From assembly GCF_014673215.1 (NCBI RefSeq), contig NZ_JACWMS010000001.1:1426001-1490000 (forward strand): 64,000 nucleotides of DNA, given 5' to 3'. Each line of letters starts with the position of its first letter. Position 1 is the first letter of the stretch. This DNA comes from Gordonia hankookensis. Its GTDB lineage: Bacteria; Actinomycetota; Actinomycetes; Mycobacteriales; Mycobacteriaceae. Positions 44,003 to 51,878 of the stretch are shown piece by piece. The notes below the pieces were generated by a model. That model was given only the letters and a program-made list of their open reading frames with translations. It was not told the origin of the DNA and made no database searches. Made by a program: the position numbers and the translations under genes.

Positions 44003-44917
44003 TCACCACCGCAGTTCGTCGTGGCACCGCTCCCGCACGTCGTGCGGATCGACCTGGATGGTGGCGTGCTCGAGACCGTGCCGGGTGAGCACGGCCTGGG
44101 CGGCGGTGAGCACCTCGCGATTGGACCCGTTGCTGCCCAGGTGGACCGTGGCCACGTCCATGCCGGTGGTGAGCGTCCAGACGTGCAGGTCGTGAACGTC
44201 GTCGACGGACGGGATCGCGGCGAGCTCCTGCCGCAGTTCGTCGACGTCGACGTGCGGGGGCGCCTGCTGGTTGAGGATGCGCAATGCCTCGAGGGCCAGC
44301 CGCACGGCGCGCGGGACCACCCACAGTGCGATGAGGACGGCCACCACGACGTCGGCGTAACCCCACCCCGTGGTCAGCGCGACCACGCCGGCGATCAGCA
44401 CCCCCACGCTGCCGACCGCGTCGGCGAGGACCTCCAGGTAGGCGCCGCGGACCGCGATCGATTCCTGTGCGTCCGCGCGCAGCAGAAGCATCACGGCGAG
44501 ATTGACGAGCAAACCGATCAGGGCGACGACGATGAGCGTGAGGCCGGGCACCTGCGGGTCGGTGCCGATCCGTTCCACCGCCTCGTAGAGCACGAAGGCC
44601 GCGACCCCGATCAGCAACACGGCATTCGCGACGGCGGTGAAGACCTCGGCACGGTGCCAGCCGAAGCTGCGGTCATCGGTCGTGGAACCGTGTTTGGCCA
44701 GCAGCAGCGCGACCAGACCCATCACGAGGGCGACGACGTCGGTCAGCATGTGTCCGGCGTCGGCGATCAGGGCCAACGAATCGACCAGCAACCCCACCAC
44801 GAGCTCGATGACGAAATAGCCACCGATGATCACGACGGCAACCGCCATCGGCCAGATCCGGCGATTCGCCACGGATCCGGTCGTATCGGCGTGCGTGTGT
44901 GAGTGTGAGTGGCCCAT
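44003..44917 (-). CDS. cation diffusion facilitator (zinc/cobalt efflux)
   Basis: 304 residues: His-rich head MGHSHSHTHAD, six helices, and a cytosolic C-terminal domain (about 215-304). Metal-site pairs HxxxD/DxxxD appear as LIADAGHMLTDVVAL (about 45-60) and AYLEVLADAVGSVGVL (about 160-175), as in CzcD/ZitB. ATG 44917 is preceded by a strong palindrome that is likely a metal-sensor operator. No ArsR- or MerR-type sensor gene is next to it. Confidence 0.92.
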   Translation of the reverse strand: MGHSHSHTHADTTGSVANRRIWPMAVAVVIIGGYFVIELVVGLLVDSLALIADAGHMLTDVVALVMGLVALLLAKHGSTTDDRSFGWHRAEVFTAVANAVLLIGVAAFVLYEAVERIGTDPQVPGLTLIVVALIGLLVNLAVMLLLRADAQESIAVRGAYLEVLADAVGSVGVLIAGVVALTTGWGYADVVVAVLIALWVVPRAVRLALEALRILNQQAPPHVDVDELRQELAAIPSVDDVHDLHVWTLTTGMDVATVHLGSNGSNREVLTAAQAVLTRHGLEHATIQVDPHDVRERCHDELRW

Positions 44918-44926
44918 TTGTCGTCA

Positions 44927-44950
44927 ATATATGCGCGTTTTCGCATATAT
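44927..44950. promoter_or_regulatory. operator-like palindrome ATATATGCG-N6-CGCATATAT
   Basis: Two perfect 9-bp arms around CGTTTT, 10 bp before the CDF start. The ATATGCG/CGCATAT arms are like sites of ArsR/SmtB-family metal sensors. AT-rich within GC-rich surroundings. Confidence 0.65.
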
Positions 44951-44999
44951 GACAAGAGGTGACCCTAAGTTGTCGCCGGTTCTCCGCGGTCGGGGCGAT

Positions 45000-46103
45000 T
45001 CAGCGCAACGTGGCCATCGCCGACGACCTGCGCAGTCCGGCGATCATCAGCATGTCGATCAGCAGGGACCGCAGCTCGGCCATCACCGCCGTCTCCGACA
45101 GCGTGCTGCCTGCGACGAGTTCGGCCTTCGCCTTGCGCGCGACCGTGCGGATCACCCGCGCGGCGTCGGCCTGATCGGGTTCCTCGCCCGGTTTGGCGAT
45201 CATCATCTCGCGCAGCACCTCGAACGCCTCCGCGACGTCGGCGATGATGTCGACGATCTCGGGTCGCAGAGGTTCGTCGCGCTGGGTCATCCCGAGTGCC
45301 CGCCGCGCGATGATCCGGAAATTCCGGACGGCGTTGTCGATGGGATCGGCCGTCGCCGATATACGTGCGAGGCGCTCCCGCGCGTTCCAGTACAGCGGCG
45401 ACAGCGTGCTCACCTCGCGACCGCCGCGCATGTCGGCACGCATCTCGTTGATCGCGTCCTGCGTGCCGCGCGCCGACACGAGCGCAGCGGTGACCGTGTC
45501 GGCGTCCATGTCGCGCAGCCCGGCGACCAGGGTGCGGGCCGAGTCGCGCATCGTCGCGAGCAATCCCGCCGCGTCGCGGCGGGCCCGGTGGGCCGGATTG
45601 ACCGGGAACAGCGCCACGATGATCATCCCCACCACCCCACCGATCAGCGCATCGATCGCGCGGTGGAACCCGCCGATGCCCCCGGGTGGAAGCAATGTCG
45701 CCACCAGGACGCCCGACGACGCGGCCTGCATCGGGATCAGCGGGCCGTTGTCGAGGAACACGGCCACCGACATCGCCAGCGCGACGACCACCATGATCTG
45801 CCACGTACCCGACCCGATCTGCGAGACCAGGACGTCGCCGATGAGAATCCCGAGCGTGACGCCCGCGACGAGTTCGACCGACCGGCGCCACCGTTTACCC
45901 AGCGACAGGCCGAGTGAGACGACGGCGGCGATCGGCGCGAAGAACGGCTGCGGATGGCCGAAGATGTTCACGGCGATCCACCAGGCCGCGCCCGCGGCGA
46001 GCGCGCACTGTGCGATGGGGACCAGCGACAACCAGAGTCGCCGAACCCGCTGCCGCACCGGCGGCGGTAATCCGTTCAGCCGTCGGCGCAGCCAGTCGGT
46101 CAA
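45000..46103 (-). CDS. FUSC-family (aromatic acid exporter-like) membrane protein
   Basis: 367 residues with about five to six helices in the first 165 (PFFAPIAAVVSLGLSLGKRWRRSVE is the family's typical helix-loop with conserved PFF and RR), then a cytosolic helical domain to the end. FUSC proteins export hydrophobic acids or are envelope proteins of unknown cargo. The start is TTG 46103, overlapping the DUF3151 stop by 4 bp (TTGA), so it is translated with it. Confidence 0.82.
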   Translation of the reverse strand: MTDWLRRRLNGLPPPVRQRVRRLWLSLVPIAQCALAAGAAWWIAVNIFGHPQPFFAPIAAVVSLGLSLGKRWRRSVELVAGVTLGILIGDVLVSQIGSGTWQIMVVVALAMSVAVFLDNGPLIPMQAASSGVLVATLLPPGGIGGFHRAIDALIGGVVGMIIVALFPVNPAHRARRDAAGLLATMRDSARTLVAGLRDMDADTVTAALVSARGTQDAINEMRADMRGGREVSTLSPLYWNARERLARISATADPIDNAVRNFRIIARRALGMTQRDEPLRPEIVDIIADVAEAFEVLREMMIAKPGEEPDQADAARVIRTVARKAKAELVAGSTLSETAVMAELRSLLIDMLMIAGLRRSSAMATLR

Positions 46104-46537
46104 GCGAGTCCGAGGTGCTGTGCCGCCGTCGGGTCACTGTCGTTGAGGAGATCAAGACAGCGCAGATATTCGTCTTCTTCACCGACCGATCGCGCGGCGC
46201 GCGCAAGCGCACCGACACAGCGCAGGAAGCCCTGGTTGGGCTCGTGGCTCCACGGCACCGGGCCGAAACCCTTCCAGCCGTGCCGGCGCAGCTGGTCGAG
46301 GCCACGGTGATAGCCGGTGCGCGCATACGCATAGGCCTCGATCACCTTGGGCGTACCGGCTCCGGCGTCCGCCGCGGCCAGGGCCGCATCGGCCAGGTAC
46401 GCCCACGCGATCGAGGCAGTGGGGTGGGCGGCCGCGGTCTCGGCCGGATCTGCTCCGTTGAGCAGGTCCGATTCGGCCTCGTCATCGCCTGTGAGCAGGA
46501 CCGGCTGCGGTCCGAGCAGATCTCCGAAGGAAGTCAC
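46100..46537 (-). CDS. DUF3151 family protein
   Basis: 145 residues, helical: MTSFGDLLGPQPVLLTGDDEAE, then ETAAAHPTASIAWAYLADAALA and YAYARTGYHRGLDQLRRHGWKGFGPVPWSHEPNQGFLR. The GYHRGLDxLRxxGWxGxGPVPW string is the family mark; it equals Rv0360c in place. The helices resemble TPR-like repeats. Function unknown. Starts with GTG 46537. Confidence 0.85.
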   Translation of the reverse strand: MTSFGDLLGPQPVLLTGDDEAESDLLNGADPAETAAAHPTASIAWAYLADAALAAADAGAGTPKVIEAYAYARTGYHRGLDQLRRHGWKGFGPVPWSHEPNQGFLRCVGALARAARSVGEEDEYLRCLDLLNDSDPTAAQHLGLA

Positions 46538-46768
46538 GTCTACATTGAATCACTCCAGAACCGCAGGAGCGCCCTGGCCGCGTACGGCGTCGACGGATCG
46601 TCGACCATGCGACCGGAGTACGTCACAGCCCGCCGAGTACTGCACACAAAGGGGATTCGCTAGGGTGAGTGGCGCGATCGACCACAGCGCAACCGACTCG
46701 GCGGTGTGACGGCGGGCATTCGGGGCGGCGACCACATCGATTCGGGAGAAGGCGGGGTGTAGAACACG
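46538..46768. other. intergenic region, divergent promoters
   Basis: 231 bp between the DUF3151 gene and the acidic membrane-protein gene. No RNA gene or repeat seen. A TAGGGT at 46662-46667 may be a -10 box for the plus strand, well upstream of the ATG at 46769. Confidence 0.3.
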
Positions 46769-48442
46769 ATGCCTCCATCACGGGACGACAAGGACTCACT
46801 GCTGGGCCGCGCACGCTCCGCGTGGCGCAATCGCGGTAACGACCACGCGGCTCAGACCGGCCGCCGCGGCCCGGATGACTCCTGGGTCGCCAGTACGAAG
46901 GGCGACGACGCAGCGGTGACCGACGCGACGAACAACGAGGATGTGACCGACACGTCGGCAGACGACTCTGCGCCTCAGGACGAGACCGGGCAGGACGAGG
47001 CAGCCCAGGACGAGACCGGGCACGTCGAGACGGTCGACGAGACGCCGTCCGCCGAGACCGCGGACGAGCCCTCGACCGACGACGCGGAACCCGAGACGGA
47101 CGCGCCGGAAGAAGCCGACGAATCCGAATCAGCGGACACCGGGTCGGGTGAGGCGACGGACTCCCCCGCGACCGACACCACCGACACCGACACCGACGCC
47201 ACCGACACCGAGGCCGAGTCGGCATCCGAGGCCACTCCCGACGAATCGCAACCGGCCGCCACTGAGCAGACCCCGGAGCAGACCGCAGACGCCCCCAAGG
47301 CGGCCCGCCCGAAGCCCAAGGGCGGACGCGGGATCGATTCGGCCACCAAGGTGATCCGCCGCGAGGACCTGCCCGACATCAGCGAACTCGACGACCTCGA
47401 GAACATCGAGGCGGAGGGCGGTTCCGACGCCGAGGCGGAGGCCGAGAAGCCCGCCACCGACAGCGGCGAGAAGGCCCCGTCGGACACACCGAAGACCAAG
47501 CGGTCGGGTATCGGTCCGAGCGATTCGGCGACGACGGTGATCCAGCGCGGCGACCTCCCCGATTCCGCAGACCTCGACGACCTCTCCGAGATCGACGCGC
47601 TCGGCGGCGCCGCCGCGGCCGACGCCGACAGCAACAGCGAAGGCGCCGACAGCAACGACGATCCGGCTGCGGACGGGTCCACCACGGCCTTTCCCACCGG
47701 CACCGCGGCCACCGGCACCGAATCCACTGACACCAAGTCCACCGGCACCAAGACCACCGGCACCAAGTCCACTGACACCACCGCCGAGCCGGCGGAATCC
47801 GACGATTCCGAGACCCGGCCGGTGACCAAGGCCGCCGCGGCAACGGCAGCAGCAGGTGCGGCAGCAGCGGGCGGAGCAGCAGCGGGCGGAGCAGCAGCGG
47901 GCGCGGCCGGGGGCACCACATCGGCCGCCCAGGGCTGGTCGACCACCGCCCACAAGCCAACCGTCTACCCCGGCAAGGACGACACGTCGAAGCCGAAGCC
48001 CGAGTCCTCCGGTCGCCGCCGATGGCCACTGCTCGTCGGTGCCGCCATCGTCGTCGTGATCGCCGTGATCGGCGGCATCTTCGCGTACCTGAACCTGCGG
48101 TCCCCGGCCCCGGCCGACGAGGCAGCCGACGTCGCGAAGGAGTTCTCCACGGCGCTGTACGAAGGTGATCTGAGCACCCTGCGCTCGACCACCTGCGGTG
48201 AACGCCACGAGTTCTACACAACGATCAGCGATGCCGATTTCCAGAAGATCTACGACGGCCAGAAGACCCGGAACGAACTCATCCAGGTCAATGACGTCAA
48301 GGCCGTCAAGGTCACCGGCGACGGTGATCAGGCCGTGGTCGAGGTGTCGGCGCTGCACAGCAGCAAACCGGACGCACCCCAGACCGTCACCATCAACCTG
48401 CAGAAGTCCGGCGATGATTGGAAGGTGTGCACGCCTCAGTGA
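46769..48442 (+). CDS. large acidic single-pass membrane protein with duplicated GarA-like motifs (Rv0361-like)
   Basis: 557 residues. Residues 40-180 are a Thr/Asp/Glu-rich disordered tract (TDTTDTDTDATDTEAE type). Two copies of a 35-residue unit follow: SATKVIRREDLPDISELDDLENIEAEGG (from 191) and SATTVIQRGDLPDSADLDDLSEIDALGG (from 253). Then come Thr/Lys repeats, an Ala/Gly stretch, one membrane helix (about 425-450) and an external NTF2-like domain ending SGDDWKVCTPQ. The TKVIRREDLP pattern resembles the kinase site ETTSVFRADLL of GarA. Function unknown; matches Rv0361 by place and topology. Confidence 0.82.
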   Translation: MPPSRDDKDSLLGRARSAWRNRGNDHAAQTGRRGPDDSWVASTKGDDAAVTDATNNEDVTDTSADDSAPQDETGQDEAAQDETGHVETVDETPSAETADEPSTDDAEPETDAPEEADESESADTGSGEATDSPATDTTDTDTDATDTEAESASEATPDESQPAATEQTPEQTADAPKAARPKPKGGRGIDSATKVIRREDLPDISELDDLENIEAEGGSDAEAEAEKPATDSGEKAPSDTPKTKRSGIGPSDSATTVIQRGDLPDSADLDDLSEIDALGGAAAADADSNSEGADSNDDPAADGSTTAFPTGTAATGTESTDTKSTGTKTTGTKSTDTTAEPAESDDSETRPVTKAAAATAAAGAAAAGGAAAGGAAAGAAGGTTSAAQGWSTTAHKPTVYPGKDDTSKPKPESSGRRRWPLLVGAAIVVVIAVIGGIFAYLNLRSPAPADEAADVAKEFSTALYEGDLSTLRSTTCGERHEFYTTISDADFQKIYDGQKTRNELIQVNDVKAVKVTGDGDQAVVEVSALHSSKPDAPQTVTINLQKSGDDWKVCTPQ

Positions 48443-48738
48443 CCGGCAACGGACCGACCACCCGACTGCCAAATCGCAACACCTCGGCACAGCGCGACAC
48501 CTGGGTTCAGCACAACGCCCCACCGCCCCGGAATCCGCACGCCCCACATCCGCTCGATGAGCCGCCGCAGGCCTACTTCGAGCCCGCGACGCGTCCGCTG
48601 CGGATCGAGCGACGGACCGCCAGGACCACACCGCCGCCACGTCTGCACCGACGTCGGATCGATCCCACCGTGGTGGTTGCCGCGATCGTGATGATCGCCC
48701 TCGCCGTCGGGGTCGTCGTCGGTCTCGTGACGCTCTGA
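48439..48738 (+). CDS. small single-helix membrane protein
   Basis: 99 residues from GTG 48439, which overlaps the previous stop by 4 bp (GTGA). A Pro/Arg/Asn-rich cytosolic part (VTGNGPTTRLPNRNTS, RIERRTARTTPPPRLHRRR) precedes one C-terminal helix (IDPTVVVAAIVMIALAVGVVVGLVTL). I know no family. Coupling suggests it works with the large acidic membrane protein. Confidence 0.72.
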   Translation: MTGNGPTTRLPNRNTSAQRDTWVQHNAPPPRNPHAPHPLDEPPQAYFEPATRPLRIERRTARTTPPPRLHRRRIDPTVVVAAIVMIALAVGVVVGLVTL

Positions 48739-48754
48739 TCCGCCCGCACCCCGT

Positions 48755-48785
48755 CGACAGCAACCGAAAGTCCGTCGACAGCAAC
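48755..48785. repeat. two copies of GTCGACAGCAAC
   Basis: Copies about 20 bp apart right after the stop at 48738; same family as the arms at 17391-17444 and 20838-20880. Confidence 0.5.
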
Positions 48786-48833
48786 ACCTCTCCCACAGCA
48801 CCCGGTCTCCGGCCGGAGAAACACCCCGAGACG

Positions 48834-48867
48834 CCGACAGCGCCCGGCCGTGGCCGGACGCTGTCGG
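48834..48867. terminator. hairpin between convergent genes upstream of the fba stop
   Basis: CCGACAGCGCCCGGCC pairs with GGCCGGACGCTGTCGG over 16 bp with one C-A mismatch and a GT loop. No T tract, but position and strength suit a terminator for both sides. Confidence 0.65.
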
Positions 48868-48912
48868 TGATGCGCGGCGTCGGCCGGGAGACCGACGAGC
48901 GGGCGGTTCGGA

Positions 48913-49950
48913 TCAGGCGCTGATCGACTTGCCCGTCGACTTCAGATCGGTACACGCCTCGACGACACGCTCGGACATCGACGTCTCGGCCTTCTTCGAC
49001 CACACGCGCGGATCGTAGGTCTTCTTGTTTCCGACCTCACCGTCGATCTTGAGCACGCCGTCGTAGTTGGAGAGCATGTGGCCCGCGACCGGACGGGTGT
49101 AGGCGTACTGGGTGTCGGTGTCGACGTTCATCTTGACGACGCCGTAGCTGAGCGCCTCCTCGATCTCGCTCTTCAGCGAACCGGAACCACCGTGGAAGAC
49201 GAAGTCGAACGGCTTGCTGCCGTCGGCCAGCCCGAGCTTCTTGGTCGCGACCTCCTGGCCGGTGCTCAACACGTCGGGGCGGAGCTTCACGTTGCCGGGC
49301 TTGTACACGCCGTGCACGTTGCCGAAGGTGGCGGCGAGCAGGTAGCGGTTCCCCGAGTCGCTCGCGCCGAGCGCGTCGAGGGTCTTCTCGAAGTCTTCCG
49401 GGGTGGTGAACAGCTTGTCGTTGATCTCGGCCTCGACGCCGTCCTCTTCACCGCCGACAACACCGATCTCGATCTCCAGGATGATCTTCGCCGCGCCCGC
49501 CTTGGCGAGCAGATCCTTGGCGATCTCCAGGTTCTCGCCGAGCGGGACCGCGCTGCCGTCCCACATGTGCGACTGGAACAGCGGGTTCTGGCCCGCGTCG
49601 ACGCGCTCCTGCGAGATCGCGAGCAGCGGACGGACGTAGGTGTCCAGCTTGTCCTTCGGGCAGTGATCGGTGTGCAGGCCGATCGTCACGTCGTACTTCG
49701 CGGCGACCACGTGCGCGAACTCGGCCAGCGCGACGGCGCCGGTCACCATGTCCTTGACGCCGAGTCCGGAGCCGAACTCCGCACCACCGGTCGAGAACTG
49801 GATGATGCCGTCGCTACCCGCGTCGGCGAATCCCTTGATGGCGGCATTGATCGTCGACGACGACGTGCAGTTGATGGCCGGGAAGGCGTATCCGCCCTTC
49901 TTGGCCTTGTCGAACATCTCGGCGTACTGCTCGGGGGTTGCAATCGGCAT
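48913..49950 (-). CDS. fba: class II fructose-bisphosphate aldolase
   Basis: Cleaves fructose-1,6-bisphosphate in glycolysis and runs in reverse in gluconeogenesis. The 345-residue zinc enzyme has TIGLHTDHCPKDKL (zinc His), the LEIEIGVVGGEEDG segment, TFGNVHGVYKPGNV (zinc His) and VFHGGSGSLKSEIEEA. ATG 49950 has GGAGG upstream; the longer frame would read into the promoter. Matches Rv0363c in place. Confidence 0.97.
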   Translation of the reverse strand: MPIATPEQYAEMFDKAKKGGYAFPAINCTSSSTINAAIKGFADAGSDGIIQFSTGGAEFGSGLGVKDMVTGAVALAEFAHVVAAKYDVTIGLHTDHCPKDKLDTYVRPLLAISQERVDAGQNPLFQSHMWDGSAVPLGENLEIAKDLLAKAGAAKIILEIEIGVVGGEEDGVEAEINDKLFTTPEDFEKTLDALGASDSGNRYLLAATFGNVHGVYKPGNVKLRPDVLSTGQEVATKKLGLADGSKPFDFVFHGGSGSLKSEIEEALSYGVVKMNVDTDTQYAYTRPVAGHMLSNYDGVLKIDGEVGNKKTYDPRVWSKKAETSMSERVVEACTDLKSTGKSISA

Positions 49951-50104
49951 TTCTCGTCCTCCAACCGGATCGGTTTCGCAGTCGTGGTTCACGCTGTCGG
50001 AGCGGTCACTCCCGTTCAGTATGGCAAGTGCCGTCCTCACGCGTGCGACGCCTGGTGCCCAGGCGATGTGAGGCAGCGCAATGACCGATATGCCGGATTG
50101 TCGG

Positions 50105-50110
50105 TACGAT
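50105..50110 (+). promoter_or_regulatory. -10 box (TACGAT) upstream of the DUF368-DedA operon
   Basis: TACGAT ends 8 nt before ATG 50119; no Shine-Dalgarno, so the message is probably leaderless. Confidence 0.45.
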
Positions 50111-50118
50111 GGCCGGCG

Positions 50119-51135
50119 ATGTCCACGAACCCGACGACCGTCGAGACCCACCTCTCCCCCTCACCCGGGCCCGACAACCCCACCGACCGGCCAGGCCGAC
50201 CACGAGCCATCGCCGCCAACGTGATCCGCGGTGCCCTCATCGGTGTGGCCGAGACCGTGCCCGGCGTATCGGGCGGCACGGTCGCTCTCGTGTCCGGCAT
50301 CTACGGCCGGCTCATCGCATCGGTCAAACACGTCCTCGACATCCCGCGGCTGCTCGTCACCAGAGGCGACTGGCGCGCGAGCACGCGGCAGGTCGACTGG
50401 TGGCTGCTGCTCCCGGTCTGTCTGGGTATGGCCGTCACGGTCTTCTTCATCGCGGGCGTCATGGAGAGTTTCGTGACCGATCAGCCGGTCGCCTCCAAGG
50501 CACTGTTCATGGGCATGATCGCGATGTCGGTGATCATCCCGTTCCTGGAGATCGACAACGGGGCGCTGACGACCCGCCCGGCCAGATTCCGGGCGGTCGG
50601 GGTGTTCGCCATCGCCGCCACCGCCGCGTTCGCGCTCACCTCGCTGCCCCGGTCCGAGCTCGTCGACCCACCTCTCATCCTCACCTTCGGTGCGGCGGCG
50701 ATCGCTGTCTGCGCCCTGGTCCTCCCCGGCGTCTCGGGCTCGTTCTTCCTCCTCGTCGTCGGGATGTACGCGCCGACGCTGGCCGCCGTCGACACGATGG
50801 ACATCCAGTACCTGGCCGTGTTCGCCCTCGGCGCGCTGGTCGGGCTGATGTCGTTCGTCCGCGCGCTCGAATGGCTCCTGGAGAACCACCACACGCTCGC
50901 CATGGTCGCCGCGGCCGGCTTGTTGTCGGGCTCGCTGCGCGCGCTCTGGCCGTGGCAGACCGACGACGGCGGCCTGCTGGGTGTCGGCGACGACTGGCCG
51001 ATGGCCCTGCTCCTGTTCGCAGTGGGCGCCGCGGTCGTCGGCGTGGTCGCGCTCGTCCAGCGCCGCCTCTCCATCGCCGACGCCTCGGCGGTTGACGTCG
51101 AGCATCGCGACGCCAGGTACTCTGGGGCCCCGTGA
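50119..51135 (+). CDS. DUF368 family (PopT-like) polyprenyl-phosphate transporter candidate
   Basis: 338 residues, about eight to nine helices. The family's repeated Pro-Gly motifs are both present: ETVPGVSGGTVALVSGIYGRL (about 45-65) and ALVLPGVSGSFFLLVVGMYAP (about 199-219), typical of inverted-repeat transporters. DUF368 proteins have recently been shown in other bacteria to return undecaprenyl phosphate across the membrane; in this genome the lipid would be decaprenyl phosphate. ATG 50119; the much longer open frame upstream is antisense of fba. Coupled to the DedA gene by GTGA. Confidence 0.9.
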   Translation: MSTNPTTVETHLSPSPGPDNPTDRPGRPRAIAANVIRGALIGVAETVPGVSGGTVALVSGIYGRLIASVKHVLDIPRLLVTRGDWRASTRQVDWWLLLPVCLGMAVTVFFIAGVMESFVTDQPVASKALFMGMIAMSVIIPFLEIDNGALTTRPARFRAVGVFAIAATAAFALTSLPRSELVDPPLILTFGAAAIAVCALVLPGVSGSFFLLVVGMYAPTLAAVDTMDIQYLAVFALGALVGLMSFVRALEWLLENHHTLAMVAAAGLLSGSLRALWPWQTDDGGLLGVGDDWPMALLLFAVGAAVVGVVALVQRRLSIADASAVDVEHRDARYSGAP

Positions 51136-51824
51136 TCGACTCCGCGCTCGCCCAGACCACGACGAACGTCGCCCTCATGCCGGGTTTCCTCGACCCGGTG
51201 ACCCTCCTCGGCTATTTCGGCGCGTGGGCCTTCTGGGGTCTGCTGCTGGTGATCCTGATCGAGTCCGGAGTCCTCTTCCCGGTCCTCCCGGGTGACTCGC
51301 TGCTGTTCGTGGCCGGCATGGTGGTCGCCGCGGGTGGCAAGGAGGGCATCGACAAGTTCGCCTCCCTGTGGCAGTTGCTGATCTTCGTCCCGATCGCCGC
51401 CATCATCGGCGGCCAGATCGGCTACTGGATCGGCCGCTACGTCGGCACCAACATGTTCAAGCCGGATGCCCGCTTCCTGAAGGAGCGGTATCTGACCGAG
51501 GCCCACGAGTTCTTCGACCAGCGCGGCCCGATCACCATCTTCCTGGCCCGCTTCGTGCCCATCGTCCGCACCATCGCCCCGATCGTGGCCGGCGCGGCGC
51601 GGATGAAGTACTCGGTCTTCATCATCTACAACGTCGCGGGCGCCATCGTCTGGGGCGCGGGCATCGTGCTGCTCGGATATTGGCTCGGCCGTTTCGAATT
51701 CGTCCAGAACCTCATCGAGCCCATCTTCATCGTGATCGTGCTGCTCTCGGTGTTGCCGATGTTCATCGAGTGGTACCGCAGGCGTCGTTCGGCAAAAACC
51801 GACGCCAAACAGCAAGCGAGCTGA
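51132..51824 (+). CDS. DedA/SNARE-associated family membrane protein
   Basis: 230 residues. DedA marks: LIESGVLFPVLPGDSLLFVAGMV (re-entrant helix with the conserved Glu and PGD), IGGQIGYWIGRYVG, then FLARFVPIVRTIAPIVAGAARM with the two essential Arg, and NVAGAIVWG. The family includes undecaprenyl-phosphate (UptA) and phospholipid translocases. Start GTG 51132 overlaps the DUF368 stop by 4 bp. Matches Rv0364 in place beside fba. Confidence 0.93.
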   Translation: MIDSALAQTTTNVALMPGFLDPVTLLGYFGAWAFWGLLLVILIESGVLFPVLPGDSLLFVAGMVVAAGGKEGIDKFASLWQLLIFVPIAAIIGGQIGYWIGRYVGTNMFKPDARFLKERYLTEAHEFFDQRGPITIFLARFVPIVRTIAPIVAGAARMKYSVFIIYNVAGAIVWGAGIVLLGYWLGRFEFVQNLIEPIFIVIVLLSVLPMFIEWYRRRRSAKTDAKQQAS

Positions 51825-51878
51825 TCATCGGTAGATTCGTGCGCCGATTCCGGCGCCCGGATCACCACCGCAGGCGAC

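Noticed and set aside
42587-44902. 771-residue plus-strand frame
   Set aside because: Shifted frame of the M50 protease followed by antisense of two recognised genes.
49078-50118. N-terminal extension of the DUF368 frame
   Set aside because: It is antisense of fba; the family's start and a -10 box support ATG 50119.
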